Assembly: GCA_001899065.1 (NCBI GenBank)
Contig: MKUZ01000008.1
Span: 62,001 to 126,000, forward strand
Length of the DNA stretch: 64,000 nucleotides
Direction: 5' to 3'
DNA from: Devosia sp. 66-22
GTDB lineage: Bacteria; Pseudomonadota; Alphaproteobacteria; Rhizobiales; Devosiaceae
Part shown: positions 25,126 to 33,162 of the stretch, one piece after another
How the letters are laid out: each line of letters starts with the position of its first letter
Position numbering within the stretch: the stretch's first letter is position 1
Translations under genes and position numbers: made by a program
Notes under the pieces: generated by a model
Databases searched by the model: none
What the model was told of the DNA's origin: nothing
The model's input: only the letters and a program-made list of their open reading frames with translations

Positions 25126-26622
25126 TCAGGGCAACGCAAGGATTTTCCCCTTGAGCTTGCGGTAGGGCAGGCGGGGGAGATTGCTGGTGCAGAGGCCGGC
25201 GCTGTCCACATTGAAGCTGGCGCGCGCGATCGGCCCATAGGCATCGCGGTGCGAGACGGCGGCCTTCACCACGACATAGGTGGCGTCCTCGGGACGAATG
25301 CCCTGCGAATGGAGCTGCCCCAGGTCCATCGGCGGCATCTTGCGGCTAGACAGCAGGATTGTCGCCTGGTCGTTCTCGATCACCGCGCAGGGCCCCATTT
25401 CGGCGTGCGTCCCCAGCATCGAGGCGAGATGCGATGTTTTCAGCTCCAGCTCGAAACCGCCGTCCGTGAGGTTGGCGACGCGGCCGGTGAAATGGATGGG
25501 CGCGCCGTGATGCGCGTCGGTCTTCCCGCCGATCAGCAGCGAGACGGTGGCGCCCAGGCCCGCCGTCGCACATTGCGCGACCGCCTGAGGGTCGGCGAGG
25601 GCGGCGACGATGCCGCGGCGGCCGGTGGCGAGCAGCGGCCCGAGGAGGTCAGTGGCATCGCCGGGCGTGCCGCCGCCAATATTGTCGGCGGGCTCGACCA
25701 GCAGGACCGGACCCTTGCCGGGGGGCAGGCGATCGATGGCGGCCAGCACCTCCTCGAGCGCGGCGTCACGCGGATAGCCCTTCGCAACGTGCTGCTCCAG
25801 CACGCCGGCGAGCGTTTGCAGATGCGCCATTGCCCGGCCCGACTCGCCGCGCGTCGAGGCGCTGAGGCTGAAGCCGCAATCGGGCACGTCGGCATAGGAA
25901 TAGCCGGCCATCACGTTGATGTTGATGATCTCCGGATCGGTCGCCTCGATGGCGCGGGCGGCCGCGAGCACGGCGCGCATCGGATCGTCGGCCGAGCCGA
26001 CGCCGGTGGGCGGCAGGACGTAGCGCGTCGGCAGGTGCACTTGCGCCACGCCCGGCCGGTCCATCAGCTCGCCCAGAATGCGCGCGGCCCGCACCGCCGC
26101 ATCGTGCGCGTCGCGATGCGGGTTTTCGCGATAGGCGACGGCGACGCTTGAATTGTCGATCAGTTTCCGTGGGATGTTGGCGTGGAGGTCGAGAACGCAG
26201 ACCACCGGGGTGTCGAGCTTCCGCGCCACCAGCTCCGAGCGGATGTCGGCCAGGATATCGGCTTCCGGGTGGTTGGAGGTCTCGCCGACCATGGCGCCGT
26301 GGAGCACGAGGAAGATGCCGTCCAGTCTCCCCGCCTCAGCCTCGAGCACCGGAAAGAAGTGGCGACGGAACAGCGCGATCGCCGTGTCCTCGACGATGCC
26401 GCCGGGCATCGCCGCCATCTGGATGGTCGGAACGATATCCCATCCGGCGGTCTCAGCCACGCCGATGAAGCCGGCACTGGGCGAACCATTGCCGCGGTTG
26501 CGGGTGATGGCGTCGGCGCCCCTATGCAGGGCCATCGCCTCGAAATCGGCAAGAGCGGTGCGCTGGCTCAGGAAAGTGTGCGTCTCGTGGAACAAACCGC
26601 CGAACAGCACACGTTTCGTCAT
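25126..26622 (-). CDS. M81 (MlrC/microcystinase C) family metallohydrolase
   Basis: A 498-residue protein with the M81 motifs FHETHTF near the N-terminus, FLVLHGAM, VCVLDLHANI (Asp-x-His), ENPHRDAHD, and the long C-terminal domain with GGKTDAHHG. These supply the zinc ligands. Known members hydrolyse linear peptides, but many are uncharacterised amidohydrolases in catabolic clusters, so a role on an amide-bearing sugar or amino acid is possible. ATG 26620-26622 follows GGTGGAG; operator E lies 21 bp upstream. No signal peptide. Confidence 0.87.
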   Translation of the reverse strand: MTKRVLFGGLFHETHTFLSQRTALADFEAMALHRGADAITRNRGNGSPSAGFIGVAETAGWDIVPTIQMAAMPGGIVEDTAIALFRRHFFPVLEAEAGRLDGIFLVLHGAMVGETSNHPEADILADIRSELVARKLDTPVVCVLDLHANIPRKLIDNSSVAVAYRENPHRDAHDAAVRAARILGELMDRPGVAQVHLPTRYVLPPTGVGSADDPMRAVLAAARAIEATDPEIININVMAGYSYADVPDCGFSLSASTRGESGRAMAHLQTLAGVLEQHVAKGYPRDAALEEVLAAIDRLPPGKGPVLLVEPADNIGGGTPGDATDLLGPLLATGRRGIVAALADPQAVAQCATAGLGATVSLLIGGKTDAHHGAPIHFTGRVANLTDGGFELELKTSHLASMLGTHAEMGPCAVIENDQATILLSSRKMPPMDLGQLHSQGIRPEDATYVVVKAAVSHRDAYGPIARASFNVDSAGLCTSNLPRLPYRKLKGKILALP

Positions 26623-26642
26623 CTCGATCTCCACCCTGTCAT

Positions 26643-26656
26643 GTTACTATGATAAC
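26643..26656. promoter_or_regulatory. Cluster operator, site E
   Basis: GTTACTATGATAAC is a full match to GTTA-N-YATR-N-TAAC and lies in an inverted repeat TGTTA-N6-TAACA. It is 21 bp before the MlrC-like start codon. Confidence 0.72.
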
Positions 26657-26677
26657 AGGATGCGAAGGTCAAACCGC

Positions 26678-27826
26678 TCACGCGTCGGTGGCGATCTCCA
26701 GCCGGTTCCAGGCGATGTAGCGCGCACCGTCCGGCCGGCAGCTGTAAAAGAAGACGAGCCACGTCCCGTCGCCTGCCGGAGCGAAGGCTGGATAGCCGCA
26801 CTGGTATTCGCCGGTCAGCTTGGTTGCAAAGGGATCGACCAGTGCCACCGGCTCGCTCCACGCACGGCCACCTGCCGCGCCGACGCGAACCTCGACGCCC
26901 GGCTCGATGCTCTTATCGGCGACGAAGCGGCGCGAGCCGAGCAGCAGGTGCCCGCCGGCGGTCCGGACCACGGCCGGCGACATGCCGGAGAAACCCAGCC
27001 GCTCGTAGGCGGTCCAGGTCGCGCCGATGTCGGTCGAATAGGCCGCGAACAGCGCCAGTTCCTGGTCGCCATCGACGCCCTGTTGCCGCAGGATCGCCAG
27101 CAGCCGCCCGTCGGCCAGTTGGACGACCGACGTCTCGTTGAATCCGTCGGTCGCGTTGTGCGGCCGGAAGTCCGGGTCGTCATGGCGCGAGAAATCGGCG
27201 ACGCCGTTGTCGGTCCGCCCGGTATCGCCCTCATCCACATACGTCCCGGTGAGGCGCGCGTTCGGATCGAAGGCGATGGTGCTCTTCACCGTCCAGCTAC
27301 GGCCGCGATCGCGCGAGGCGAGCAGGGCGGACCGCCAGCGCTCGCCGCTGCGATATTGCCCCCAGACCGGCCAGAGCAGTTCGCCATCCGACAGGTCGAG
27401 CATGTCGCCATAGACGGCCGGCCGGTGGAAATCGATCGCCACCGGCATCGGCGCCGACCACGTGCGACCGTCGTCGGCCGATTCGATCAGGCGGAGCGTC
27501 AGAATGCAGCCCTCGACGCCCTGGCCGGGCTGCCAGGTGACAGCATTGTAGGGCAGCAGCAGCCTGCCATCGTGCAGGCGCGTCAGGCCCAGGGCTCCCA
27601 GCGCCGCATCCTCGCCCGGAGCGGCGCGGGCCACGATCTGCGCCTCGTCCCAGCTTCTTGCTCCGTCGGCCGAGCGGCGCACGCCCACCGTTCCGCCGGG
27701 CCAGCCGTCCGGCACGGTCGAATAGGCGATCACGATACCCGACGGCGTCACCACGCTGCCGGGGAACATCGACGGCGCGTCCATCGCAACGCCCGAGCCG
27801 ATGACTCGCAGGGCTGGTCGATTCAT
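26678..27826 (-). CDS. Asp-box (BNR, sialidase-fold) protein 4
   Basis: A 382-residue propeller with Asp-boxes VRRSADGARSW, IESADDGRTW, LASRDRGRSW and YSTDIGATW. There is no signal peptide. The first strand reads SMFPGSVVTPSG, again with FPG and no FRIP arginine. The ATG at 27824-27826 follows AGGGAG; a TTG further out (27845-27847) is less likely. It lies downstream of operator F (31 bp) and at the right edge of the island. Confidence 0.84.
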   Translation of the reverse strand: MNRPALRVIGSGVAMDAPSMFPGSVVTPSGIVIAYSTVPDGWPGGTVGVRRSADGARSWDEAQIVARAAPGEDAALGALGLTRLHDGRLLLPYNAVTWQPGQGVEGCILTLRLIESADDGRTWSAPMPVAIDFHRPAVYGDMLDLSDGELLWPVWGQYRSGERWRSALLASRDRGRSWTVKSTIAFDPNARLTGTYVDEGDTGRTDNGVADFSRHDDPDFRPHNATDGFNETSVVQLADGRLLAILRQQGVDGDQELALFAAYSTDIGATWTAYERLGFSGMSPAVVRTAGGHLLLGSRRFVADKSIEPGVEVRVGAAGGRAWSEPVALVDPFATKLTGEYQCGYPAFAPAGDGTWLVFFYSCRPDGARYIAWNRLEIATDA

Positions 27827-27848
27827 CGGTAGCGCTCCCTTGGTCAAT

Positions 27849-27870
27849 GTTATCTTGTTATGAGCATAAC
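27849..27870. promoter_or_regulatory. Cluster operator, site F (two overlapping half-matches)
   Basis: GTTATGAGCATAAC (27857-27870) has 6-bp arms and fits GTTA-N4+2-TAAC. An overlapping GTTATCTTGTTATG (27849-27862) repeats the left half. It lies 31 bp before the BNR protein 4 start. Confidence 0.65.
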
Positions 27871-27951
27871 AATCTATCTGTCAACGAAGCGAGGTCGTGC
27901 GTTAGCGGGCGCGACGCGGCCGACACTGAAGGGCTTGGACTTTGGGGAGGT

Positions 27952-27963
27952 GATTGGCGCGCC
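27952..27963 (+). repeat. 12-bp copy of the tRNA-Glu 3' end (possible att remnant)
   Basis: GATTGGCGCGCC here is identical to 28877-28888, where it covers the CCA end and acceptor 3' strand of tRNA-Glu. The two copies bracket the recombinase fragment as direct repeats. This is what integration at a tRNA end would leave, although 12 bp of GC-rich sequence could recur by chance. Confidence 0.4.
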
Positions 27964-28919
27964 TGGACGTAGAAACCTCGAACCAGTTGTTCGAGGTTCT
28001 CGGCCAGTGGAGCGTCACTCTCGAAGAGAATAGTAGGCGATCTGACGGTGGTGGGCCATGCCCAAAACCGTACGCGGGATATGTGGAGTCTCCCGGCCTC
28101 GGGGTTTCCCGGCGCGAGGGACAACATCAGGCAATCGTTTCATACGCCGATTTCCAGCGCGTTCAGGATCGCCTCGATGGCAAACTTCACACGCCGTATC
28201 GGAAAAACATCAACGACGATTTCGCACTACTTGGATTCGTCGTCTGCGCCGAATGCCAGGCACCTCTGCGTTCGTGTTGGTCCACCGGACGCCACGGCAA
28301 GCGGCATCCCTACTACCTCTGTCAGACAGGTGCTTGTGCGAGCTACGGCAAATCCATCAAACGCGATGTGATTGAGGGTGAGTTCGAAACGCTGCTGTCC
28401 ACGCTAGCGCCAAGCGAGGCGTTGCTCCGAGCGGCTCGCCTCATGCTGAAGGACCTATGGGACCATCGCCTGTCGATCTTTGCGGCACAGACGAAAGCCC
28501 TCAGGGCTCGCCTCGCGGACATCGAAAAGGATGTGTCCCAATATCTTGAACGCATCCTCGATGCATCGCTACCGTCAGTGGTGCAGGCGATCGAAGCCCG
28601 GATCGGAAAACTGGAAAAGGAGAAGGTTGAGGTAAAGGAAATGATGTCCGTTTCGTCGATGCCTGCTAGCAGCTTCGACGATGTAGCTAGAACCGCTCTG
28701 CAATTTCTCGCAAACCCCTTGAATCTCTGGCGTTCTGAGAGATTGGAAGACCGCCGAACGGTCCTGAAACTGGCGTTTCTGGACCGTTTGGAGTACATGC
28801 GCGGTGAAGGGTATAGAACCGCTAGTTTGTCTTTGCCCTTCAAGGTCTTAGGTGACCTTAAGAAGGGTAAAAGCGGATTGGCGCGCCCTAGGGGAGTCGA
28901 ACCCCTCTCTGCACCGTGA
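27954..28919 (+). pseudogene. Truncated large serine recombinase, C-terminal part
   Basis: From about 28070 the frame reads as the end of a recombinase domain and beyond: YAGYVE, GQHQAIVSYADFQRVQDRL, a zinc ribbon (C98, C101, C123, C128 of the open frame), then a long coiled coil (RLADIEKDVSQYLE..., KLEKEKVEVKEM). The N-terminal catalytic resolvase domain is missing and no candidate lies upstream. The first roughly 38 codons resemble nothing. The last codons run antisense into tRNA-Glu (LARPRGVEPLSAP), as in many integrase genes that end at a tRNA. Base composition looks less GC-rich than the neighbours. It is probably a dead remnant of a mobile element. Confidence 0.8.
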
Positions 28920-28953
28920 AAGGGTGCCGTCCTAACCGATAGACGAAGGGCGC
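28880..28953 (-). tRNA. tRNA-Glu (UUC)
   Basis: On the minus strand the 5' acceptor GCGCCCT (28953 down) pairs with AGGGCGC. The anticodon stem GCACC/GGTGC encloses CTTTCAC, so the anticodon is TTC. The T arm is AGGGG-TTCGACT-CCCCT. Discriminator G is at 28883, and CCA is encoded at 28880-28882. The recombinase remnant abuts its 3' end. Confidence 0.93.
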
Positions 28954-29010
28954 GTCGGGGCCGGTCTATAGAGTCCGAACCACGGGGGTGCAAGCCATAA
29001 TTCTGGTTTC

Positions 29011-29457
29011 TCAGCAGCCCGAGAAGGTCACCGGCTTCTTCCAGCCGCGCGGCCGGTCGCGCACGTCGATATGGATGAATGTCCGGCCCGGATAACAGCC
29101 GAGGCCGCCCACCAGGCCCTCGCGGTAGGCCGCGGCGATCAGGCTGCGCTTGCTGACGCCGGGGATGAAGATGTCCGCCGCCATGCACTTGGTGTGATAG
29201 CTGTTGTCGGCGCCGCCGACGTCGTCATTGTACCAGGGGTCGCGGAAGCCCGAGCTCACCACGACCTGCCGCCCGAATTTCCGCTCGATGGCCGATATGG
29301 CAAAGCGCAGCTTGGGGCTGAGGCAGATGGTGTTCACCTTGGAATGCGCCACATACATGCCGAAGCTGGTCTTGTAGGGCGCATAGAGGTTGCGCGGTGC
29401 GGTAGCGCAGCCGGCCAACACCGCTACGCAGGCGAGCGCCATCACAAAAAGTCGCAT
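29011..29457 (-). CDS. YcbK/M15-type peptidase-like lipoprotein (DUF882)
   Basis: The 148-residue protein starts with a lipoprotein signal (MRLFVMALACVAVLAGC, lipobox LAGC, Cys17). The peptidase_M15_3 core follows: SSGFRDPWYND, SYHTKCMAADIFIPG (His and Asp ligands) and TFIHIDVRDRPRGW (His ligand). These proteins trim or bind peptidoglycan in the periplasm. I chose ATG 29455-29457 over an earlier frame start because it gives a proper signal peptide. Confidence 0.85.
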   Translation of the reverse strand: MRLFVMALACVAVLAGCATAPRNLYAPYKTSFGMYVAHSKVNTICLSPKLRFAISAIERKFGRQVVVSSGFRDPWYNDDVGGADNSYHTKCMAADIFIPGVSKRSLIAAAYREGLVGGLGCYPGRTFIHIDVRDRPRGWKKPVTFSGC

Positions 29458-29537
29458 CGATCGCGCTCCGAGGGATTTGCCTCGAAAGCTAATCAAATGC
29501 GGTGAAGCGGAGCCTAAGCGGCGTGGTTAGCGGGCCG

Positions 29538-30518
29538 TTACCGGGTTGCGATCACGGCCTCGATCTCCGCCATGACGGCTGCCGGCAGCGGGCCTTTGTC
29601 GAGCGCGCCCAGATTGTCCGTCACCTGCTCGGGCGTGGTGAAGCCGGGGACGGGGAGGGCGATCGGGGCCGCGGCGAGGATCCACCCCAATGCCCCCTGC
29701 GCCAGCGTGCGTCCACCAGTCTGCAGGAGGTCGCGTATGGCATCGAGCTGCGCGAGATAGTCGGGGTTGGGCACACCGTGCCTGAAGAAGGTCAGCCAGT
29801 CCTCGTCGCTGCCCCGGACATCGTCGCTGCGGATCGCCTGGCCGGGTCGATACTTGCCGGTGAGAAGCCCCATGGCGAGCGGCAGGCGGCTCAGTGACAC
29901 CAGGCCCTCGCGCTCCGCGATCGCCATCAGTTCGCGCGCCGGTGTGAACACGTTGTAGTCGTTCTCGACCGCCACGAAGCCGGCGCGCCCTGCATGGCGC
30001 GCGAGACGCTCCGGATGATCCGTGCTCCAGCCGAAGCCGCCGATCTTGCCCTCGCTGCGCAGCGCCGCCAGCGTGTCGAACACCTCGCTCGCCGCCTCGA
30101 CCGGATGCTCGTTGATGTGGAGCAGCACGATGTCGAGCTGGTCGCGCTCGAGGCGCCGCAGCGATCCTTCCACCGTCGTGCGGATGGCGGCGGGGGACGC
30201 ATCCTCGGGAGCCGAGCGGCGAGTGACGGGGTCGCCGAAATAGCCCACCTTGGTGACGATGACGGCATCGTGCTTGCCGCGCAGCGCGCGGCCGAGGATC
30301 AGTTCGGCATTGCCGGCACCGTAAGCGGGCGCGGTGTCGAAGACGCGGCAGCCCATCTCGTGGGCCATGCGGAGCGCGGCCTCCGAGCGCGCGTCGTCGA
30401 CCTCGCCATAGATGGTTGGACTACCGCCCCAGTACACTGCGCCACCCGCCGCCCAGGTCCCGATACCAATGCGGGGCAGCGTTCGTCCGTTCCAGAGCGT
30501 GATGGTTGGTTGCGCCAT
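29538..30518 (-). CDS. Aldo/keto reductase
   Basis: A 326-residue NADPH-dependent reductase. The catalytic set is visible as VFDTAPAYG (Asp, Tyr), VTKVGY (Lys) and LLHINEH (His); the barrel ends with LAQGALGWILAAAP and PVPGFTTPEQV, which binds the cofactor phosphate. Substrate unknown, probably a small aldehyde or keto-sugar. It is preceded by a strong GGAGGAGG ribosome site that lies partly within a hairpin (30529-30544). Downstream is the lipoprotein gene on the same strand. Confidence 0.9.
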   Translation of the reverse strand: MAQPTITLWNGRTLPRIGIGTWAAGGAVYWGGSPTIYGEVDDARSEAALRMAHEMGCRVFDTAPAYGAGNAELILGRALRGKHDAVIVTKVGYFGDPVTRRSAPEDASPAAIRTTVEGSLRRLERDQLDIVLLHINEHPVEAASEVFDTLAALRSEGKIGGFGWSTDHPERLARHAGRAGFVAVENDYNVFTPARELMAIAEREGLVSLSRLPLAMGLLTGKYRPGQAIRSDDVRGSDEDWLTFFRHGVPNPDYLAQLDAIRDLLQTGGRTLAQGALGWILAAAPIALPVPGFTTPEQVTDNLGALDKGPLPAAVMAEIEAVIATR

Positions 30519-30528
30519 GCGTGGGCCT

Positions 30529-30544
30529 CCTCCCTGGCGGGAGG
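30529..30544 (-). promoter_or_regulatory. Hairpin overlapping the aldo/keto reductase ribosome site
   Basis: CCTCCC-TGGC-GGGAGG forms a 6-bp perfect stem. On the minus strand its 3' arm is the first part of GGGAGGAGG, the ribosome site before the ATG at 30518. It could limit initiation when folded. Confidence 0.35.
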
Positions 30545-30615
30545 ACCCTGCCGTGCCGCTTCGCTCGCCCGCTACGGCGTTGTTCGCAACGCGCGTTGCA
30601 GAATTGAAACGGGGG

Positions 30616-31032
30616 CTACCACTTGCCCGTATTGGGCATGGAGAGCCACGGCTCCCTCGGCTCGAGCGTACCGTCCTGGATCAGCTCGACGGAGATTTCG
30701 TCCGGTGAACGCACGAAGGCCATGTGGCCGTCGCGTGGTGGACGGTTGATCGTGTAGCCCATGTCCAACAGGTGCTGGCAGAGCGCGTAGATGTCGTCGG
30801 TGCGATAGGCGAGGTGGCCGAAGTTGCGTCCACCGGCATAGACCTCGGGGTCCCAGTTGTAGGTGAGTTCGATCTGCGCGTTCTCGTCGCCCGGTGCGGC
30901 GAGGAAGACGAGCGTGAAGCGTCCCTTCTCGTTCTCGCTGCGGCGCACCTCCTTGAGGCCGAGGCCATCACAGTAGAAGCGCTTGCTCTGCTCGATGTCG
31001 GTGACGCGCACCATGGTGTGGAGATACTTCAT
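30616..31032 (-). CDS. gloA: Lactoylglutathione lyase (glyoxalase I)
   Basis: At 138 residues it matches GloA. The four metal ligands are visible: His5 (MKYLHTMVRV), Glu in QIELTYNWD, His in NFGHLAYRTDD and Glu in SVELIQDG. It converts the methylglyoxal-glutathione hemithioacetal to S-lactoylglutathione in the cytoplasm. ATG 31030-31032 has AGAGGA upstream. It lies 97 bp before the aldo/keto reductase gene; both could serve aldehyde detoxification. Confidence 0.93.
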   Translation of the reverse strand: MKYLHTMVRVTDIEQSKRFYCDGLGLKEVRRSENEKGRFTLVFLAAPGDENAQIELTYNWDPEVYAGGRNFGHLAYRTDDIYALCQHLLDMGYTINRPPRDGHMAFVRSPDEISVELIQDGTLEPREPWLSMPNTGKW

Positions 31033-31221
31033 CGCCTGGTCCTCTCGCGGGCTCTCGCAATGCGCTGCGCCATCGGCGCAACAGTGCTGTGAATTGGCGC
31101 GCAAGGCACCCAATAATTTCGCAACGACTCCTTAACTTTTGCAACTGAATCGGCCAAGGTGAGTCCATTGACTGCGTACCCGGATTTGCGACCGGGCAAT
31201 GTTCGAAGAGGCGTTGGGGGC

Positions 31222-31821
31222 ATGGCGGCTAAACTTCCGGCCGAAGGGGACAAGCCCGGTGTTCGTCCGCTCGATGGGGTGGACCTGGATTCGACTCCCG
31301 CTCTAGATGTCATTGAGATCGCCGGTTCCATCAAGTGGTTCGACGTCGCCAAGGGCTTTGGCTTCATCGTTCCCGACGATGGTCGTTCCGACGTGCTGCT
31401 GCATGTCACCTGCCTCCGCCGCGACGGCTACCAGACCGCCTATGAGGGCGCCCGCATCGTCGTCGAGGCGCTCAACCGGCCGGGTGGGCTGCAGGCGTTC
31501 CGCATCCTATCGATGGATGAATCGACGGCGCGTCATCCGGCGCAGATGCCCGCCCCGCGCACCCATGTCACGGTCGAGCCGACCAGCAAGCTCGAGCGTC
31601 TCGAAGTGAAGTGGTTCAACCGCATCCGCGGCTTTGGCTTCCTGTCGGCGGGCGAGGGCGCGCCCGACATTTTCGTGCACATGGAGACGTTGCGCCGCTT
31701 CGGCATCACCGAGCTGCGGCCGGGCCAGTATGTGCTCGTCCGCTACGGCAACGGCCCCAAGGGCCTGATGGTCGCCGAGATCCGCCCCGATGGTTGGGGC
31801 GAGGCGCCGTCCTCCCACTAA
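31222..31821 (+). CDS. Double cold-shock-domain protein
   Basis: This 199-residue protein holds two CSDs. The first (about residues 30-95) has SIKWFDVAKGFGFIVPDDG and DVLLHV; the second (about 125-190) has EVKWFNRIRGFGFLSAGEG and DIFVHM. Both keep the RNP1 and RNP2 aromatic positions that bind single-stranded nucleic acid. Double-CSD proteins of this size are common in Hyphomicrobiales. ATG 31222 after GGGGG is preferred to a GTG at 31159. A lipoprotein gene follows after 13 bp. Confidence 0.9.
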   Translation: MAAKLPAEGDKPGVRPLDGVDLDSTPALDVIEIAGSIKWFDVAKGFGFIVPDDGRSDVLLHVTCLRRDGYQTAYEGARIVVEALNRPGGLQAFRILSMDESTARHPAQMPAPRTHVTVEPTSKLERLEVKWFNRIRGFGFLSAGEGAPDIFVHMETLRRFGITELRPGQYVLVRYGNGPKGLMVAEIRPDGWGEAPSSH

Positions 31822-31834
31822 GCCGCTCATTTCC

Positions 31835-32311
31835 ATGCGCTTTTCTGCCATTACGAGATCGGCCTTCCTGGCCGTCCGACTGGGCTTTTGCGCCCTCGCC
31901 CTGGTGCTTCTCACCGCCTGCTCGCATGCCGAGAGCCGTCTCGTGCTGCACACCGCCAAGGGCGACTTCGCCTTCACCGTCGAGATCGCTGACGACGGGG
32001 CTGAGCGGGCGCAGGGGCTGATGTTCCGCGACCACCTCGCGCCTGACGCTGGAATGCTGTTCGACTACGGCACCGAGCAACTTGCCTCCTTCTGGATGCA
32101 GAACACGCTGATCCCGCTCGACATGATCTTCATCGGCGCCGACGGGGTGGTGAAGAACATCCATGTCAATGCGCGGCCGCTCGACACCACCTCGATCCCG
32201 TCGGGTGTTCCCATCCGCTTCGTGCTCGAGATTCCAGGCGGCCGGTCCACCGAGATCGGCCTCAAGGTCGGCGACACGATGGAGCATCCGCGGGTCGGGC
32301 AGGGCAGCTAG
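31835..32311 (+). CDS. DUF192-family lipoprotein
   Basis: The 158-residue protein has an N-terminal hydrophobic helix ending in the lipobox LTAC, then the DUF192 core: ERAQGLMFRDHLAPDAGMLFDY, ASFWMQNTLIPLDMIFIGADG and VLEIPGG. The family function is unknown; it is a small periplasmic beta-fold protein, often next to cold-shock genes in alphaproteobacteria. ATG at 31835. Confidence 0.88.
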   Translation: MRFSAITRSAFLAVRLGFCALALVLLTACSHAESRLVLHTAKGDFAFTVEIADDGAERAQGLMFRDHLAPDAGMLFDYGTEQLASFWMQNTLIPLDMIFIGADGVVKNIHVNARPLDTTSIPSGVPIRFVLEIPGGRSTEIGLKVGDTMEHPRVGQGS

Positions 32312-32351
32312 GCAGCGGGGCCGCCGCCTCCCATTTCGGAGATGCGCGGGC

Positions 32352-33035
32352 CTAGAGGCGGTCGAGCACCATCACGTGGAAGACTGCCCACAGGTGGCAG
32401 ATGGATCCGGCGACCACGAACACGTGCCACAGCACGTTCTGGAACTTGAGCCGGTCCCACAGGTGGAAGACGATGCCTACCGAGTAGGTGATGCCGCCGG
32501 CAATCACCAGCCAGAAGCTGGGGGGCGGCAGCACGGTCGCCAGCGTCTGGAACACGAGAACGCCACTCCAGCCAATCGCAAGGTAAAGGATGATCGCGAG
32601 GCGACCGAACCGCTCGGGGACGATCAGCTTGAGCGCCACGCCGACAAGGGCGGCGCTCCACACCAGCACGGTGAGCAGATTGGCCGCCGGGGTTCCGCCC
32701 AGGACGGCGAGGAAGGGCGTGTAGGTGCCGGCGATGAACAGGAAGATTGCCGCCTGGTCGAGCCGCGCCATCAGCTTCTTGAAGCCTGAGATCGGCGCGA
32801 GGTTGAAGGCGAGCGACACGCCAAGCACCGTCAGCAGCGTCACCAGATAGACGATGATTGCCGGCAGTTCGGGCCGCGCCGTGCCGATTGCCGCGAACAC
32901 AATCATCACCGTGCCCAGCCCGAGCGCGAAGAGGATGCCGACGCCGTGCACGACGCCATCGGCGATCAGTTCGGCGAGGGAGAAGCGGCGGCTCGGGTGC
33001 CACCAGGCGCGGACGGTGCTGACGAGTGTTTCCAT
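32352..33035 (-). CDS. Hemolysin III-like (YqfA/PAQR) membrane protein
   Basis: A 227-residue integral membrane protein with about seven helices. Family signatures are IADGVVHGVGILFALG, LFIAGTYTPF, and IVFHLWDRLKFQNVLWHVFVVAGSICHLWAVF, with the His residues thought to bind metal. Function in bacteria is uncertain despite the hemolysin name. The ATG at 33033-33035 follows GGGGAGG; the upstream extension of the frame runs into the ArsR operator region and is not used. Confidence 0.88.
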   Translation of the reverse strand: METLVSTVRAWWHPSRRFSLAELIADGVVHGVGILFALGLGTVMIVFAAIGTARPELPAIIVYLVTLLTVLGVSLAFNLAPISGFKKLMARLDQAAIFLFIAGTYTPFLAVLGGTPAANLLTVLVWSAALVGVALKLIVPERFGRLAIILYLAIGWSGVLVFQTLATVLPPPSFWLVIAGGITYSVGIVFHLWDRLKFQNVLWHVFVVAGSICHLWAVFHVMVLDRL

Positions 33036-33111
33036 GGTGCCTCCCCTTAGCACGATAGACCCGACCGATTGATGGCGCCTGAATCGCCGCAGCGTCCGGA
33101 CAGCTTGACGC

Positions 33112-33152
33112 GTAACCGATTTGTTACGAGTATGTGTAACCGATTTGTTACG
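33112..33152. promoter_or_regulatory. Tandem operator upstream of arsR-type gene
   Basis: The 17-mer GTAACCGATTTGTTACG occurs twice, at 33112-33128 and 33136-33152, exactly 24 bp apart. Each copy is an inverted repeat GTAAC-N6-GTTAC. It lies directly before the ArsR GTG and between it and the divergent hemolysin III-like gene, so it probably controls both. Confidence 0.75.
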
Positions 33153-33162
33153 GATTAGTCCC

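Noticed and set aside
28343-29188. A 281-residue minus-strand frame across tRNA-Glu
   Set aside because: It runs through the tRNA and antisense to both the recombinase fragment and the lipoprotein gene; no recognisable motif.
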